Assembly: GCF_026151205.1 (NCBI RefSeq)
Contig: NC_087080.1
Coordinates: 16,095,337-16,157,336, forward strand
Source of the DNA: Bolinopsis microptera
Lineage: Eukaryota > Ctenophora > Tentaculata > Lobata > Bolinopsidae
DNA: 62,000 bases
Direction: 5' to 3'
This document shows, piece after piece, positions 12,801 to 20,700 of this stretch (its first letter is position 1; each line of letters begins with the position of its first letter). The notes under the pieces were generated by a model that worked only from the letters and a program-made list of their open reading frames with translations, was not told where the DNA came from and did no database searches. A program made the position numbers and the translations under genes.

Positions 12801-15800
12801 GCCAGGATTTTTCTTTGAGGGGGGCTGTCGGCGAGCGAAGCGAGCCGACGCGTCCAATGAAGCTGCGCAGCGAGCGAAGCGAGCAAGCTGTGGCAGGGGT
12901 CTGGGGGCGCAGCCCCCAGCGGGGTCCAGGGGCGGAGCCCCTTAGCGGGGTCCAGGGGCGGAGCCCCTTGGCGGGGGCTAGGGGGGCGCAGCCCCACGGA
13001 AATTTTTTGCGAAACAGGGTGTTTTAGACGACATTTGGCATTAAAGAAATTTGTAGGACAGCAATAAACTGGGATTGAAAAGAATCAAGTACTCACGTAA
13101 ATTTGGTAACTTCACAACAGCAATCTGCATTCTCCAATCAAAATTTACAACTTACTCAGGCCTCATCGTCTTAAGATTTTTACATTTCCTACGGTCTAGG
13201 GGACACTATTGACTATAATTATAGATGTCTTCTAGAATGTTTGCTTGGATTTAATGGCATATATTTACTAATCCACAGATCAAATCTTTGACTGACTGCA
13301 GTCATAAACACAGCCCAGTTACCAGGCGACCATGGGGACTAGGGGGCTTATCTTTTTTCTGGGGTTCGATTTTTTCCGGGGGGCTGCCGCCCCCCTAGCC
13401 CCCCCCCCTGGCTACGTGCCTGCTGAGTTGCATGGTCAGAGCTGCTCAATGGGAACTTGACCGGTCTGGACACATTTTCTTGCGGAGCTTCAATACGAAA
13501 GCAGTCCCTGACTAACTTTCTTAACTGCAGCGTGGATCTTCTTCGGGGCGCAAGCAGCATTGATACTCTTGCTAACGACTGAAGGGTAGCTTTTCATCTC
13601 CATTTGTACGGTATTCTGCCATGATTTCGTCCCCTTTTCTATTATTTTACTCTGAGTCTGAAGGTTGATGATAGTACTCTGATTTGAAATCTTCTCATTT
13701 TGCAGCTTTTCAACTAATTCAACAGTGTCACCTCGCTAAGTCAGGGGATACTGAACTGATCCAATATACAACAGACAGTTTCCAACCATTCGCATAATTT
13801 CCCTTTCGTTACTGATCTCTTGTTCATCAAATTGCAAGATTGAATCTCCTCGTAATTTGTCCTGTTGATTTCAAATCCCGGAGAGAACACTATCCCTGGC
13901 ATCTGCTACAACCTATTAAAGATTTGACTTCTAACCTCGTGCAAATTCTGGCCACATGATGTATACTTATAGCAAGCACACAAAGACACAGGCTAGCTTA
14001 TCGTTAGTTACAAAAAGATAAGAGAGTTCGATAATTGCAACGTAAGCTGACTACAGTAAACCTCAGACGTTTCCAGTATCTTTATAAATCGGTACTCTGG
14101 GAGTGGCCGTAAAATTTTAGAAATATATTCGTAACATTCATTCCATTTCCTTTAAATTGAAATACGAAAATGGAGTGACATGGCGTAATTCTGCGCAAAA
14201 AGATCCAGGCGAGGAAATTAAACATGATTAAGGACGAAGTTGGTATAAATTGTTCATATCACAATTCACAGTTCCTTATAGTTATTGAGTGCGCCCACAA
14301 ACAGTGACTTGTGACTGTCATTTAATTTTAGTGATTTTCCAAGTTTTGTACTTAAAAACGCGTTATATGTCTAAAATGACGCACGTATTTACCTGTTGTA
14401 CTGATGGGGATGTTTCTTTCTAGATTGTATAGAGGTAGGAAGGAGCCTGGGAGACTGAAGAGTCCGTACGACACAAACAGCGACAGGTTCATCATAACAA
14501 ATGTAGAAATCCTGCAATTTGTGTGCATTATACTCGAGTAGTCCCACTCTATAACGCAATTTAGCGTTAAATAACCACGTTGTTTAGACTTAATTAGACC
14601 CAAGTAATCGATTATGAGATGGAGTCTTTGTATTTTGTTTTATCCATCAGTAGAATTTAATTGGCTTGAAAATGGAATAAATCTATGGTAGATAGAGTTC
14701 GTATGAAAACTCTGCACATTAACCTGCATAATTTATATTGAGAGACAATTATATAATTTACATACTTTATTTTTTGATTTTTTCACACTTCATATTTCAT
14801 AATTTTATTAATATTACTATAGGTAAGGCGTGCACGATAAAAATAAACTTGCTCGGATTTTAAAAATTTTTGTGCCACTGTTTTCTAGAGACTGTGAGAA
14901 TTTTGACAATACAAAATTTGTCATACCTTTTTGGAAAGATCAGTGAGTTTCGCCTAGGTGCCATATTTGATGGTGCGCGGCTTTTGGAGCAAAAGTCGCT
15001 GTAAAATTCGCGTAATTTGACCAAATTCGTCCAAATTTGACCATTTTTGTCGTATTATTCGGATATATCTTCAGTTCCTTAAATGAGATCATTCTGGAAA
15101 TTGGCGTCGACCTTTTAATAGGGCCAGGGCTTTCACAACTGTCCGAAAAATTTGGTGGATATCGCAGTTGATATACTTATAGTCATTAAAATGGGGCAAA
15201 ATACGCTGCTTTTAGCTGTAACATAATGTCTGATGGTTGGATATGCTTTAAATTTTTCGAACACTTTCTCACTTTCCTTGTAAGTCTATGAGTAAGCTTA
15301 CCAATTTTTGTTGCAATTGGAGGCCAGGAAGGATACTCAATATTTTTAATTGACGATGTCAATTCATGGCAGCTCGGCGCGGCACAGTAGCGCATCTCGC
15401 CGATCTAGCCAGGAAGCCTTATTAAGTGCGCGGCGCGGCACAGTAACGCATCGCGCTACAATCAATATTTATTTGTTTGAAGAAAATTGTGCTGGCCGAA
15501 ATTAGCGCTAAAAAACCATACTCAATACTACAGTCGGCATGCGCGGCTCACTGTCGATGGCGCACTACCTACTATAGGTGGATGTGATGTTACTGAGATT
15601 TACTCGTGTTTTGAAAGTTTTCCTCTGTACTTTTTTCATTGGCCCACGCTTTTTAGCATTTGCTGTACATTTTTATGATTGCTATTTTGTAAATTTTCAA
15701 CAAATCATAATAGACTAGAAAACAGGAAGGAAGCTAATCACAGTGCTGGCAAGCACGAACGCACTTATTCATTATACTATTATACCCCTTTAATGTTTTT

Positions 15801-16772
15801 CCAGGCATGAAGACTCATTGAAAGTCGTTCAGCAGGCACATTTTAAGTTCAAAACATTACAATTTAATGTCAAATATGACAGGAATAAGGAATAGTTATG
15901 TGGAGGTTTTTAAAAAACCCCAAAATCGCCATATTCAGGTGCCTTAAATACCATGTTAAAATTGAGTTAGAGATCTGAAACTTCGCAGGTCGTCTATACA
16001 TTGACCAAATCGACTACACAAAAAGTTTCAAGTTTTAGGAGTATCAGGAAGTGGGTTTTCTGGAACCCCTGTTTTACAACAGATTGTCGTGAAGTACCTT
16101 AAACGATAATCTCAGAATGTGTGTGCGTGTCTGTTTGTCTGTCTATGCGCGTGTAATTTCCGAGCGGCTTAATCAAGAAAACGGTAAGAGTTATGGAACT
16201 GGTTTTTCCGGTATAACGCCGAGAAAACTCTGACAAAGCCAAATGATAAAGGTTTTTTAAATCGGTCGGTGGTAAGTGGTTTAATTGATGGTTTTGTACC
16301 ACAAATGTGACAGAAAATGGATCACTTTTTCTCCCTCCTCGCTCTCTCTCCCAGTACTGCATAGGCAGCGTTGGTACATAAATCTTGATTAGATTAGCCT
16401 CGATATTCACTGTCATGTAATACTATAAGCTTATTAGGAGAGGGAGCACTCATTGCGGTCTGTTTGGACTGTAGAGAGAGTTCATACTTTCATACGACAA
16501 TGTTATGCGTGTTTTCAAATATAATATTAATAGGCAAGTTTCTACTCTTGAATTTCAACTGCGATAGTGAAGTCCCATCTCCCAGTCGTAGGCACGGATT
16601 ACACTAGTGTATTATATGTACACTTATACACAATGTGTGTATTACACACGCGTAAGTAAACTAACTTCCATCTGAGGGGTAATATTCCAGAGTTCCCTGC
16701 AGACGAGGAAGAGGACGATAAGGACTCTGTGTCTTCAGCTCTGCCATTGTCTATCCGATCATATCCTGACAT
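765..16772 (-). CDS. MFS transporter, SLC18B1-like, complete 11-exon gene
   Basis: Coding exons, in transcript order: 16772-16666, 14511-14393, 11620-11516, 9041-8944, 6251-6102, 5975-5867, 2864-2749, 2519-2334, 2167-2057, 1627-1528, 832-765. They sum to 1269 nt, giving 422 aa plus stop. Every junction is GT-AG and every phase joins. The predicted protein has a short acidic, Ser-rich cytosolic N-terminus and then about 12 hydrophobic segments. An MFS loop 2-3 motif (KCLDRYSSK) follows TM2, and FLGQLMD follows TM8 in the second half. The section LRVCQ-GITGGVVD through VVETSLN to YIGALLYE matches the TM4-TM5 region of SLC18B1-type vesicular amine/polyamine transporters. Family members work as proton-coupled antiporters in vesicle or plasma membranes. 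The substrate here is not inferable. Usual length is about 450 aa. MFS assignment is firm, the SLC18B1 subfamily is probable, and the first and last exons are least certain. Confidence 0.85.
1033..1510. repeat. C-rich degenerate array, unit about tcgtgctaccccc
   Basis: About 30 irregular units of (t/c)(c/t)(g)tgctac followed by 4 to 20 C, ending in a long C tract. On the minus strand each unit reads GGGGTAGCACGAGG, so it carries a GGTAGC donor-like core. One unit (1411-1428) contains a copy of the neighbouring exon end and donor. The proline-rich frames arise from C runs and are not coding. Confidence 0.9.
1528..1627 (-). CDS. Transporter exon 10 (TM11)
   Basis: Acceptor GATTGCAG, donor CCTCAG|GTAACA. 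It encodes VRYRKMPQSAQNLITSIYCA then SFPVGAFAGAVSS. S/G-rich TM11 with P-x-G-A-x-x-G is typical of this family. The last 16 exon bases and the donor are copied about 115 bp away inside the C-rich array (around 1411-1428). Confidence 0.85.
1788..1952. mobile_element. 165-bp MITE with TA target duplication
   Basis: Ends ggggtcgttcacatattatt and its approximate inverse (ataatattatgtgaaccc) are flanked by TA on both sides. The shared core is attacgtaat. It contains two G-runs and no coding sequence, and lies in transporter intron 9. Confidence 0.8.
2057..2167 (-). CDS. Transporter exon 9 (TM10)
   Basis: Acceptor CCAACAG, donor TACAAG|GTAATT, 37 codons in phase zero. It encodes GLVQPSITQLLVVLALIGLE then MCLACFPSLIIMYDIYK, one helix and a short loop. 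Confidence 0.88.
2334..2519 (-). CDS. Transporter exon 8 (TM8-TM9)
   Basis: Acceptor CACGACAG, donor TTCTG|GTATGT, 62 codons. It encodes two hydrophobic helices separated by APFLGQLMDMFSP, the second-half counterpart of the MFS motif A loop. Confidence 0.9.
2749..2864 (-). CDS. Transporter exon 7 (TM7)
   Basis: Acceptor TATTTCAG before 2864, donor CCACG|GTCAGC. It encodes DGVSQGVFTDPLIIFPAWHC then AFSQTLLNFYIPILAAYTT, the end of the central loop and TM7. The acceptor plus about 11 exon bases are repeated about nine times upstream in the transcript (2861-3295). Confidence 0.85.
2861..3295. repeat. 46-bp minisatellite spanning a splice acceptor
   Basis: Nine units start with ccatct at 2861, 2907, 2959, 3005, 3057, 3103, 3149, 3195 and 3241, with a partial at 3287. 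The period is 46 bp, or 52 bp where a ctatat insert occurs. On the gene strand every unit reads ACTATTTCAG|ATGG, the authentic exon 7 acceptor plus the start of the exon. The array therefore repeats a 3' splice site about nine times. Confidence 0.95.
3425..5338 (+). CDS. LINE reverse transcriptase ORF, N-terminally truncated
   Basis: An open frame of 637 codons with no stop or frameshift from the truncation point to TAG at 5336. The first Met is codon 190, so this is a fragment rather than a natural start. RT signatures in order are GPDGI near residue 125, NYRPISL, motif A YFDFAKAFDSVNH (about 247-259), motif B SGVPQGSILGPLLF (about 304-318) and the catalytic YADD (338-341). A C-terminal region (IWHPCNKAL, KSFFYRTHILWNGLP) is typical of CR1/jockey-like elements, which lack RNase H. 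No endonuclease remains. The clean frame suggests a young insertion. The clade is my inference from motif style. Confidence 0.9.
   Translation, partial: FISDELKFVTSRKDFKRLSSAKIRDNLFNSDDPAPITKKFWSHVKYKSNSCRIPNCVSYSGQLRFKPKAQAELFNSFFYNQFSDPSLYDTDISYVNDVDFDIDFDHRDVRKLLSNINSNKAQGPDGIHGKILKNCSVGLAYPLTCIFRGSYNSGYIPQEWKLANVVPIFKKGKKSEVENYRPISLTCLVMKVFERIVKRKLLSLTSTLLDSRQHGFLEHKSCTTNMVDFCDSLALSLNENIINHVVYFDFAKAFDSVNHDILLHKLKTLYNIDGTLLKFLTNYLQGRYQRVVIGNEMSSTLSVNSGVPQGSILGPLLFVLFINDIPLGLSVNTDIVLYADDTKIWRKIHSSSDNTNLQMDIDYLSDWALRNKMRFHPAKCKVLIVSGKPSLSPPFAYNLDGSPLVYVELEKDLGVDVTPKLSWNSQCDRIYTKACQQLGMVRRDGHIVIDQKRRRALYLSLVRSQFENCSIIWHPCNKALSDKLESLQKRAIKWILSEEGRSYPPEQYVKKCKLVDILPLSQKFDLNDLIFFHKVLNNLIPVSLPHYLSLLYQGTSRLRRCHLDSLSIVSSILPKLSQNSHTTCTSNSPLAKSFFYRTHILWNGLPLQVRQIVSTSLFKAEVTKHLWKCLLDSETTV
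3425..5755 (+). mobile_element. 5'-truncated non-LTR retrotransposon (LINE)
   Basis: The element starts directly after a ttacctgtatttag sequence and ends in an A-rich 3' region (aataaaaaa), followed by tttacctgtatttagtt again. This is consistent with a target-site duplication of about 17 bp, although the target already lay in a tandem repeat. It is antisense to the transporter in intron 6. The 5' part with endonuclease is missing, as expected of target-primed integration that stopped early. About 400 bp of 3' UTR follow the ORF. Confidence 0.85.
5755..5866. repeat. 25-bp minisatellite spanning a splice donor
   Basis: Five units of agtttacctgtatttagttg plus tcact. On the gene strand each reads ATACAG|GTAAACTAGTGAC, identical to the end of exon 6 with its donor. 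The nearest unit is the authentic site. A related copy lies beyond the LINE at about 3408-3424. Confidence 0.93.
5867..5975 (-). CDS. Transporter exon 6 (TM6)
   Basis: Acceptor TATTTCAG, donor ATACAG|GTAAAC. It encodes NVNFLLAFVAPAAAIFVVFL then a Cys-containing central loop (TSIVCVKDIDCRTSDT). The last six exon bases and the donor are repeated five times downstream (5755-5866). Confidence 0.88.
6102..6251 (-). CDS. Transporter exon 5 (TM4-TM5)
   Basis: Acceptor ATTTTAG, donor GAG|GTAAGC, 50 codons, phase zero at both ends. It encodes GITGGVVDVVAFTVTAKMFP then SNIALTTAVVETSLNCAIAT and SPYIGALLYE. The spacing of F-P, V-E-T, P-x-I-G and L-Y matches SLC18B1-like proteins and is the best family evidence in the gene. 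Confidence 0.92.
6252..7464. other. Transporter intron 5 sequence, no gene seen
   Basis: AT-rich intron sequence between exon 5 and the first mariner-type MITE. Open frames here (for example 6274-6585 minus) lack recognisable domains and splice context. Confidence 0.4.
7942..8570. repeat. Nested foldback arms (inverted repeat)
   Basis: The left arm 7942-8026 (acctactgcaggacgcgcgc...) is repeated inverted at 8092-8177 and again, diverged, at about 8487-8570. The arms are about 85 bp and GC-rich (gagttggactcgtcgacg) against an AT-rich background. This looks like a palindromic MITE with a duplicated right arm. Confidence 0.8.
8266..8392. repeat. Dispersed repeat shared with 15355-15465
   Basis: gatgtcaat, gcagctcgg, gcatctcgccgatct and gcatcgcgctacaa occur in the same order here and at 15355-15465. 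The spacing is similar and the divergence moderate, suggesting two copies of one element or element part. Confidence 0.65.
8944..9041 (-). CDS. Transporter exon 4 (TM3)
   Basis: Acceptor TTATTTCAG, donor GCCAG|GTTTGC. It encodes LISLVTFAYSTLGYVKHKTL then YITLSLILRVCQ, which joins exon 5 (GITGG) to give the conserved R-x3-G element of TM4. The acceptor and the first 24 exon bases lie in a 44-bp tandem repeat (see 9018-9140). Confidence 0.85.
9018..9140. repeat. 44-bp tandem repeat spanning a splice acceptor
   Basis: Nearly three units with splice points at 9041/9042, then 44 and 88 bp further. On the gene strand each contains TTATTTCAG|GTCTAATTTC or a close variant and about 24 coding bases of exon 4. 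The outermost copy reads CTATTTCAG. The unit holds a CAG|GT sequence. Confidence 0.93.
9141..9943. other. Transporter intron 3 sequence, no gene seen
   Basis: AT-rich, without exon-like segments or recognisable repeats on either strand. Confidence 0.4.
9946..10712. mobile_element. Mariner-type MITE, copy B, intact ends
   Basis: The 767-bp element starts cagggtgggccaaaagtcag and ends with the exact inverse, flanked by TA. The inverted similarity continues inward (tacccatacgttggcctt). There is no transposase frame, so it is non-autonomous. The terminal sequence and TA target are those of mariner-like elements. It lies in transporter intron 3. Confidence 0.88.
10883..11088. repeat. 14-bp array ggtgcacgatattt
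   Basis: About 14.7 units of ggtgcacgatattt with ata(a/t)tt variants. The unit has no stop on either strand in phased frames, so short spurious ORFs appear. It lies in transporter intron 3. Confidence 0.95.
11089..11515. other. Transporter intron 3 sequence, nothing recognised
   Basis: AT-rich sequence between the 14-bp array and exon 3, with no coding or repeat signal. Confidence 0.4.
11516..11620 (-). CDS. Transporter exon 3 (TM2 and MFS motif A)
   Basis: Acceptor TCCCAG, donor ACAG|GTTAGT. It encodes GIILGAVPFCYIFICPLVAK followed by CLDRYSSKNLLLLSTG. The D-R-x-x-S-K stretch after TM2 is the MFS loop 2-3 signature. Phase one at both ends. Confidence 0.9.
11841..11861. repeat. G homopolymer (21)
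   Basis: A run of 21 G flanked by gcttactt and cccttactt. Similar long G or C runs occur at 597-617, 12404-12420, 21445-21483 (39 G) and 21594-21617 (24 C). Several sit at likely element ends or between short direct repeats. Confidence 0.9.
11998..12339. mobile_element. Probable 342-bp MITE
   Basis: atcactctacactcga at the left and tcgactgtagagtgat at the right form a 16-bp inverted repeat with one mismatch. A single end of the same type (gattaatcactctacactcg) recurs at about 19883-19905. No coding sequence. It lies in transporter intron 2. Confidence 0.6.
12585..13750 (-). pseudogene. Degenerate LINE ORF1-like gene split by a hAT MITE
   Basis: Ignoring the insertion 12791-13422 and one copy of its 8-bp duplication, a minus-strand frame continues across the site (SSDHATQ joins VIRITSTLRS). 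The upstream part has a likely coiled coil (ELVEKLQNEKISNQSTIIN) and SYPSVVSKSINAA, then one frameshift. The downstream part has VYICPNRTVADRKAYKKLVE then ELRLKRTTEPDKFHRIRNNK and KIVSSVVCRE before a stop. This layout (coiled coil, RNA-binding fold, R/K-rich R-N-x-K-I-V tail) is that of ORF1 proteins linked to animal LINEs. The identification is an inference from pattern only. Confidence 0.6.
12791..13422. mobile_element. Non-autonomous hAT element with 8-bp TSD
   Basis: The 632-bp element is bounded by cagggacgtagccagg and its near-perfect inverse (cctggctacgtgcctg). It is flanked by the direct repeat ctgagttg on both sides (12783-12790, 13423-13430). An 8-bp duplication and CAG-type termini indicate the hAT superfamily. 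The interior has GC-rich tandem segments (gcgagcgaagcgagc; ggggcggagcccctt) and no transposase. Confidence 0.9.
13751..14392. other. Transporter intron 2, no further gene seen
   Basis: Sequence between the ORF1-like remnant and exon 2. It may include decayed LINE 5' sequence but I could not confirm a reading frame. Confidence 0.35.
14393..14511 (-). CDS. Transporter exon 2 (TM1)
   Basis: Acceptor ATTGCAG before 14511, donor ACAG|GTAAAT at 14393. It encodes one hydrophobic helix, MMNLSLFVSYGLFSLPGSFL, followed by PLYNLERNIPISTTG. This is the typical TM1 plus luminal loop of MFS transporters. It enters with two bases owed and leaves with one. Confidence 0.85.
14512..15354. other. Transporter intron 1, nothing recognised
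   Basis: AT-rich intron sequence with several repeats of a gaccaaattcgtccaaatt type near 15020. No exon-like segment. Confidence 0.4.
15355..15465. repeat. Dispersed repeat shared with 8266-8392
   Basis: Contains gcagctcggcgcggcacagt and gcatctcgccgatct in the same order as the copy at 8266. Unusually GC-rich for its surroundings. Confidence 0.65.
15740..16095. repeat. Dispersed repeat copy 1 (partner at 30340-30815)
   Basis: Shares gtgctggcaagca, cccctttaatgtttttc, gacaggaataagg, tagttatgtggaggttttta, aaccccaaaatcgccatatt and caggaagtgggttttctgga with 30340-30815 in the same order and strand. No ORF in common; probably a non-coding transposon body. Confidence 0.85.
16096..16659. other. Transporter intron 1, 5' part
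   Basis: A gtgtgtgcgtgtctgtttgt-type low-complexity patch lies near 16118-16143. I see no gene. The rest is unremarkable intron. Confidence 0.35.
16666..16772 (-). CDS. Transporter exon 1 (N-terminus)
   Basis: Starts at ATG 16772-16770 and encodes 35 codons beginning MSGYDRIDNGRAEDTESL, then a run of six Ser, ending PLRW plus two bases. The donor is AA|GTTAGT. The split codon is completed by the single G that opens exon 2, giving Lys. The acidic Ser-rich cytosolic leader fits MFS transporters. A 3' splice site (TTGCAG, ending at 16790) lies 17 nt upstream of the ATG. This implies either a 5' UTR intron or, more speculatively, a trans-splice acceptor. Confidence 0.65.
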
Positions 16773-16848
16773 GATCCTCGTAATCCTTTCTGCAATTTAT
16801 TGAATCAAACGTCGGTTAAACTTACAGCAAAACTCAACTACAACCTCC

Positions 16849-19807
16849 CAGTACACTATCAGTACACTATCAGTACACTATCAGTACACTATCAGTACAC
16901 TATCAGTACACTATCAGTACACTATCAGTACACTATCAGTACACTATCAGTACACTATCAGTACACTATCAGTACACTATCAGTACACTATCAGTACACT
17001 ATCAGTACACTATCAGTACACTATCAGTACACCATCAGTACACTATCAGTACACTATCAGTACACCATCAGTACACTATCAGTACACTTTCAGTACACTA
17101 TCAGTACACTATCAGTACACCATCAGTACACTATCAGTACACTATCAGTACACCATCAGTACACCATCAGTACACTATCAGTACACCATCAGTACACTAT
17201 CAGTACACTATCAGTACACCATCAGTACACTATCAGTACACTATCAGTACACTATCAGTACACTATCAGTACACCATCAGTACACTATCAGTACACCATC
17301 AGTACACTATCAGTACACTATCAGTACACTATCAGTACACTATCAGTACACCATCAGTACACTATCAGTACACTATCAGTACACTATCAGTACACCATCA
17401 GTACACTATCAGTACACTATCAGTACACCATCAGTACACCATCAGTACACTATCAGTACACCATCAGTACACTATCAGTACACTATCAGTACACCATCAG
17501 TACACTATCAGTACACTATCAGTACACTATCAGTACACTATCAGTACACCATCAGTACACTATCAGTACACTATCAGTACACTATCAGTACACTATCAGT
17601 ACACCATCAGTACACTATCAGTACACCATCAGTACACCATCAGTACACCATCAGTACACCATCAGTACACTATCAGTACACCATCAGTACACTATCAGTA
17701 CACTATCAGTACACCATCAGTACACTATCAGTACACCATCAGTACACTATCAGTACACTATCAGTACACCATCAGTACACTATCAGTACACTATCAGTAC
17801 ACCATCAGTACACTATCAGTACACTATCAGTACACTATCAGTACACCATCAGTACACTATCAGTACACTATCAGTACACTATCAGTACACCATCAGTACA
17901 CCATCAGTACACTATCAGTACACCATCAGTACACTATCAGTACACTATCAGTACACCATCAGTACACTATCAGTACACTATCAGTACACTATCAGTACAC
18001 TATCAGTACACTATCAGTACACTATCAGTACACTATCAGTACACTATCAGTACACTATCAGTACACCATCAGTACACCATCAGTACACCATCAGTACACT
18101 ATCAGTACACTATCAGTACACCATCAGTACACTATCAGTACACTATCAGTACACTATCAGTACACTATCAGTACACTATCAGTACACTATCAGTACACTA
18201 TCAGTACACTATCAGTACACTATCAGTACACTATCAGTACACTATCAGTACACTATCAGTACACTATCAGTACACTATCAGTACACTATCAGTACACTAT
18301 CAGTACACCATCAGTACACTATCAGTACACTATCAGTACACTATCAGTACACTATCAGTACACCATCAGTACACTATCAGTACACTATCAGTACACCATC
18401 AGTACACTATCAGTACACTTTCAGTACACTATCAGTACACTATCAGTACACCATCAGTACACTATCAGTACACTATCAGTACACCATCAGTACACCATCA
18501 GTACACTATCAGTACACCATCAGTACACTATCAGTACACTATCAGTACACCATCAGTACACTATCAGTACACTATCAGTACACTATCAGTACACTATCAG
18601 TACACTATCAGTACACTATCAGTACACTATCAGTACACTATCAGTACACTATCAGTACACCATCAGTACACCATCAGTACACCATCAGTACACTATCAGT
18701 ACACTATCAGTACACCATCAGTACACTATCAGTACACCATCAGTACACTATCAGTACACTTTCAGTACACTATCAGTACACTATCAGTACACCATCAGTA
18801 CACTATCAGTACACTATCAGTACACCATCAGTACACCATCAGTACACTATCAGTACACCATCAGTACACTATCAGTACACTATCAGTACACCATCAGTAC
18901 ACTATCAGTACACTATCAGTACACTATCAGTACACTATCAGTACACTATCAGTACACTATCAGTACACTATCAGTACACTATCAGTACACTATCAGTACA
19001 CTATCAGTACACTATCAGTACACTATCAGTACACTATCAGTACACTATCAGTACACTATCAGTACACTATCAGTACACTATCAGTACATTATCAGTACAC
19101 TATCAGTACACTATCAGTACACTATCAGTACACTATCAGTACACTATCAGTACACTATCAGTACACTATCAGTACACTATCAGTACACTATCAGTACACT
19201 AACAGTACACTATCAGTACACTATCAGTACACTAACAGTACACTATCAGTACACTATCAGTACACTATCAGTACACTATCAGTACACTATCAGTACACTA
19301 TCAGTACACTATCAGTACACTATCAGTACACTTTCAGTACACTATCAGTACACCATCAGTACACCATCAGTACACCATCAGTACACTATCAGTACACTAT
19401 CAGTACACCATCAGTACACTATCAGTACACCATCAGTACACTATCAGTACACTTTCAGTACACTATCAGTACACTATCAGTACACTATCAGTACACTATC
19501 AGTACACTATCAGTACACTATCAGTACACTATCAGTACACTATCAGTACACTATCAGTACACTATCAGTACACTATCAGTACACTATCAGTACACTTTCA
19601 GTACACTATCAGTACACTATCAGTACACTATCAGTACACTATCAGTACACTATCAGTACACTATCAGTACACTATCAGTACACTATCAGTACACTATCAG
19701 TACACTATCAGTACACTATCAGTACACTATCAGTACACTATCAGTACACTATCAGTACACTATCAGTACACTATCAGTACACTATCAGTACACTATCAGT
19801 ACACTAT
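16849..19807. repeat. 11-bp satellite cagtacactat, about 269 units
   Basis: A perfectly phased array of cagtacactat with caccat, cacttt and rare cattat or actaac variants. The variants form blocks: the cacttt-marked block at 17088 recurs at 18419 and 18760, spacings of 1331 and 341 bp, both exact multiples of 11. The unit has no stop codon on the plus strand in any phase, so an 800-codon frame is unavoidable until an actaac variant introduces TAA at 19200. It begins about 60 bp beyond the acceptor preceding transporter exon 1. Confidence 0.98.
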
Positions 19808-20290
19808 GCCGAGTAAAACATGCCTAGAAAAGTTCGATTGATCGTATCAAAACCAAATTTCTCGACAAACTAAATACGAATGATGATTAATCACTCTACA
19901 CTCGACTGTAGTGCAAAAATAATTATGTATCTTTGTTATCCATTATTTTGCTACATGTGGCATCTTCTATAAACCAAAACCAAAATCAAAAAAGGTATCT
20001 TCATTCTTGATGCAAGCAAACTACAGTGGAATTATTATTTAGAACAGTAGGTATTCTTCTACTTGAACATTTACAAACTTTAATTCAATTTAAATTTATC
20101 ACAGATCATAGTAACATCAAGATACCTCACTAGCTTGCATCAAGATATAACTTATAGTATGGTAGGTAAACTGTGCTACACTACAGTCTGTTACCATGAT
20201 CTGCGATAAATTTTAATTTAATTTAAATTTGTCACTGTTCAAGTAAAAGATAATGTGAACTGAAAAAAATGTAAGATTGAGGAGGCATTA
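19808..20290. other. AT-rich spacer
   Basis: Contains a lone MITE-like end (about 19883-19905) and an imperfect duplicated segment around 20060-20240 (atttaaatttatcacagatc; gatctgcgataaattttaat inverted). No gene seen. Confidence 0.4.
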
Positions 20291-20700
20291 CTCGGCACTA
20301 AGGGAAGAGTCGAAATATTTGATTGTCTTGATCTTTACATGAAATTCTTTGCTAAACTTTATGCCAATGCCCATAGCACCATAACTGTAGAGAACAGGAA
20401 AGAAATGCTTGAAAATGCCGAGGTTAACAACAATTATAACTGCCAACCATCCCCTGCACAATTCTCAATGGCCAGATCTCTGTGGATGAAATATCTACTG
20501 CGCTCTCTTCACTCAAAAACGGCATAAGTTCCTCGGAGGATATGATATGCAATGAAAACCCCAACATCTCTTTTGCAAAGTATTTAACCGCTGCTTGGAC
20601 TCTGGAACTTATCTGTGGAATAATAGCATTATTACACCCCTACACAAAAAGGTGACAAAGAAAATCCCGATAATTACAGAGCAGTCGCTGTGAGTGGTAT
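20290..20700 (+). pseudogene. Degenerate LINE RT, 5' portion
   Basis: Frame-shifted coding remnants in order: MKFFAKLYANAHSTITVENR, then a frame with ISVDEISTALSSLKNGISSS, then pieces equivalent to CLDSGTYLWNNSIITP, KKGDKENPDNYRAVAVSG. These are the thumb-proximal motifs that precede RT motif A in non-LTR elements. Interrupted near 20701 by unrelated CCGGAT-rich sequence. Confidence 0.7.

Noticed and set aside
16099-16416. 105-codon minus-strand frame
   Set aside because: Overlaps low-complexity sequence within intron 1, no domain, no splice context.
16800-19202. 800-codon open frame over the 11-bp array
   Set aside because: The 11-bp unit contains no stop in any phase on the plus strand, so an open frame is automatic until a variant adds TAA.
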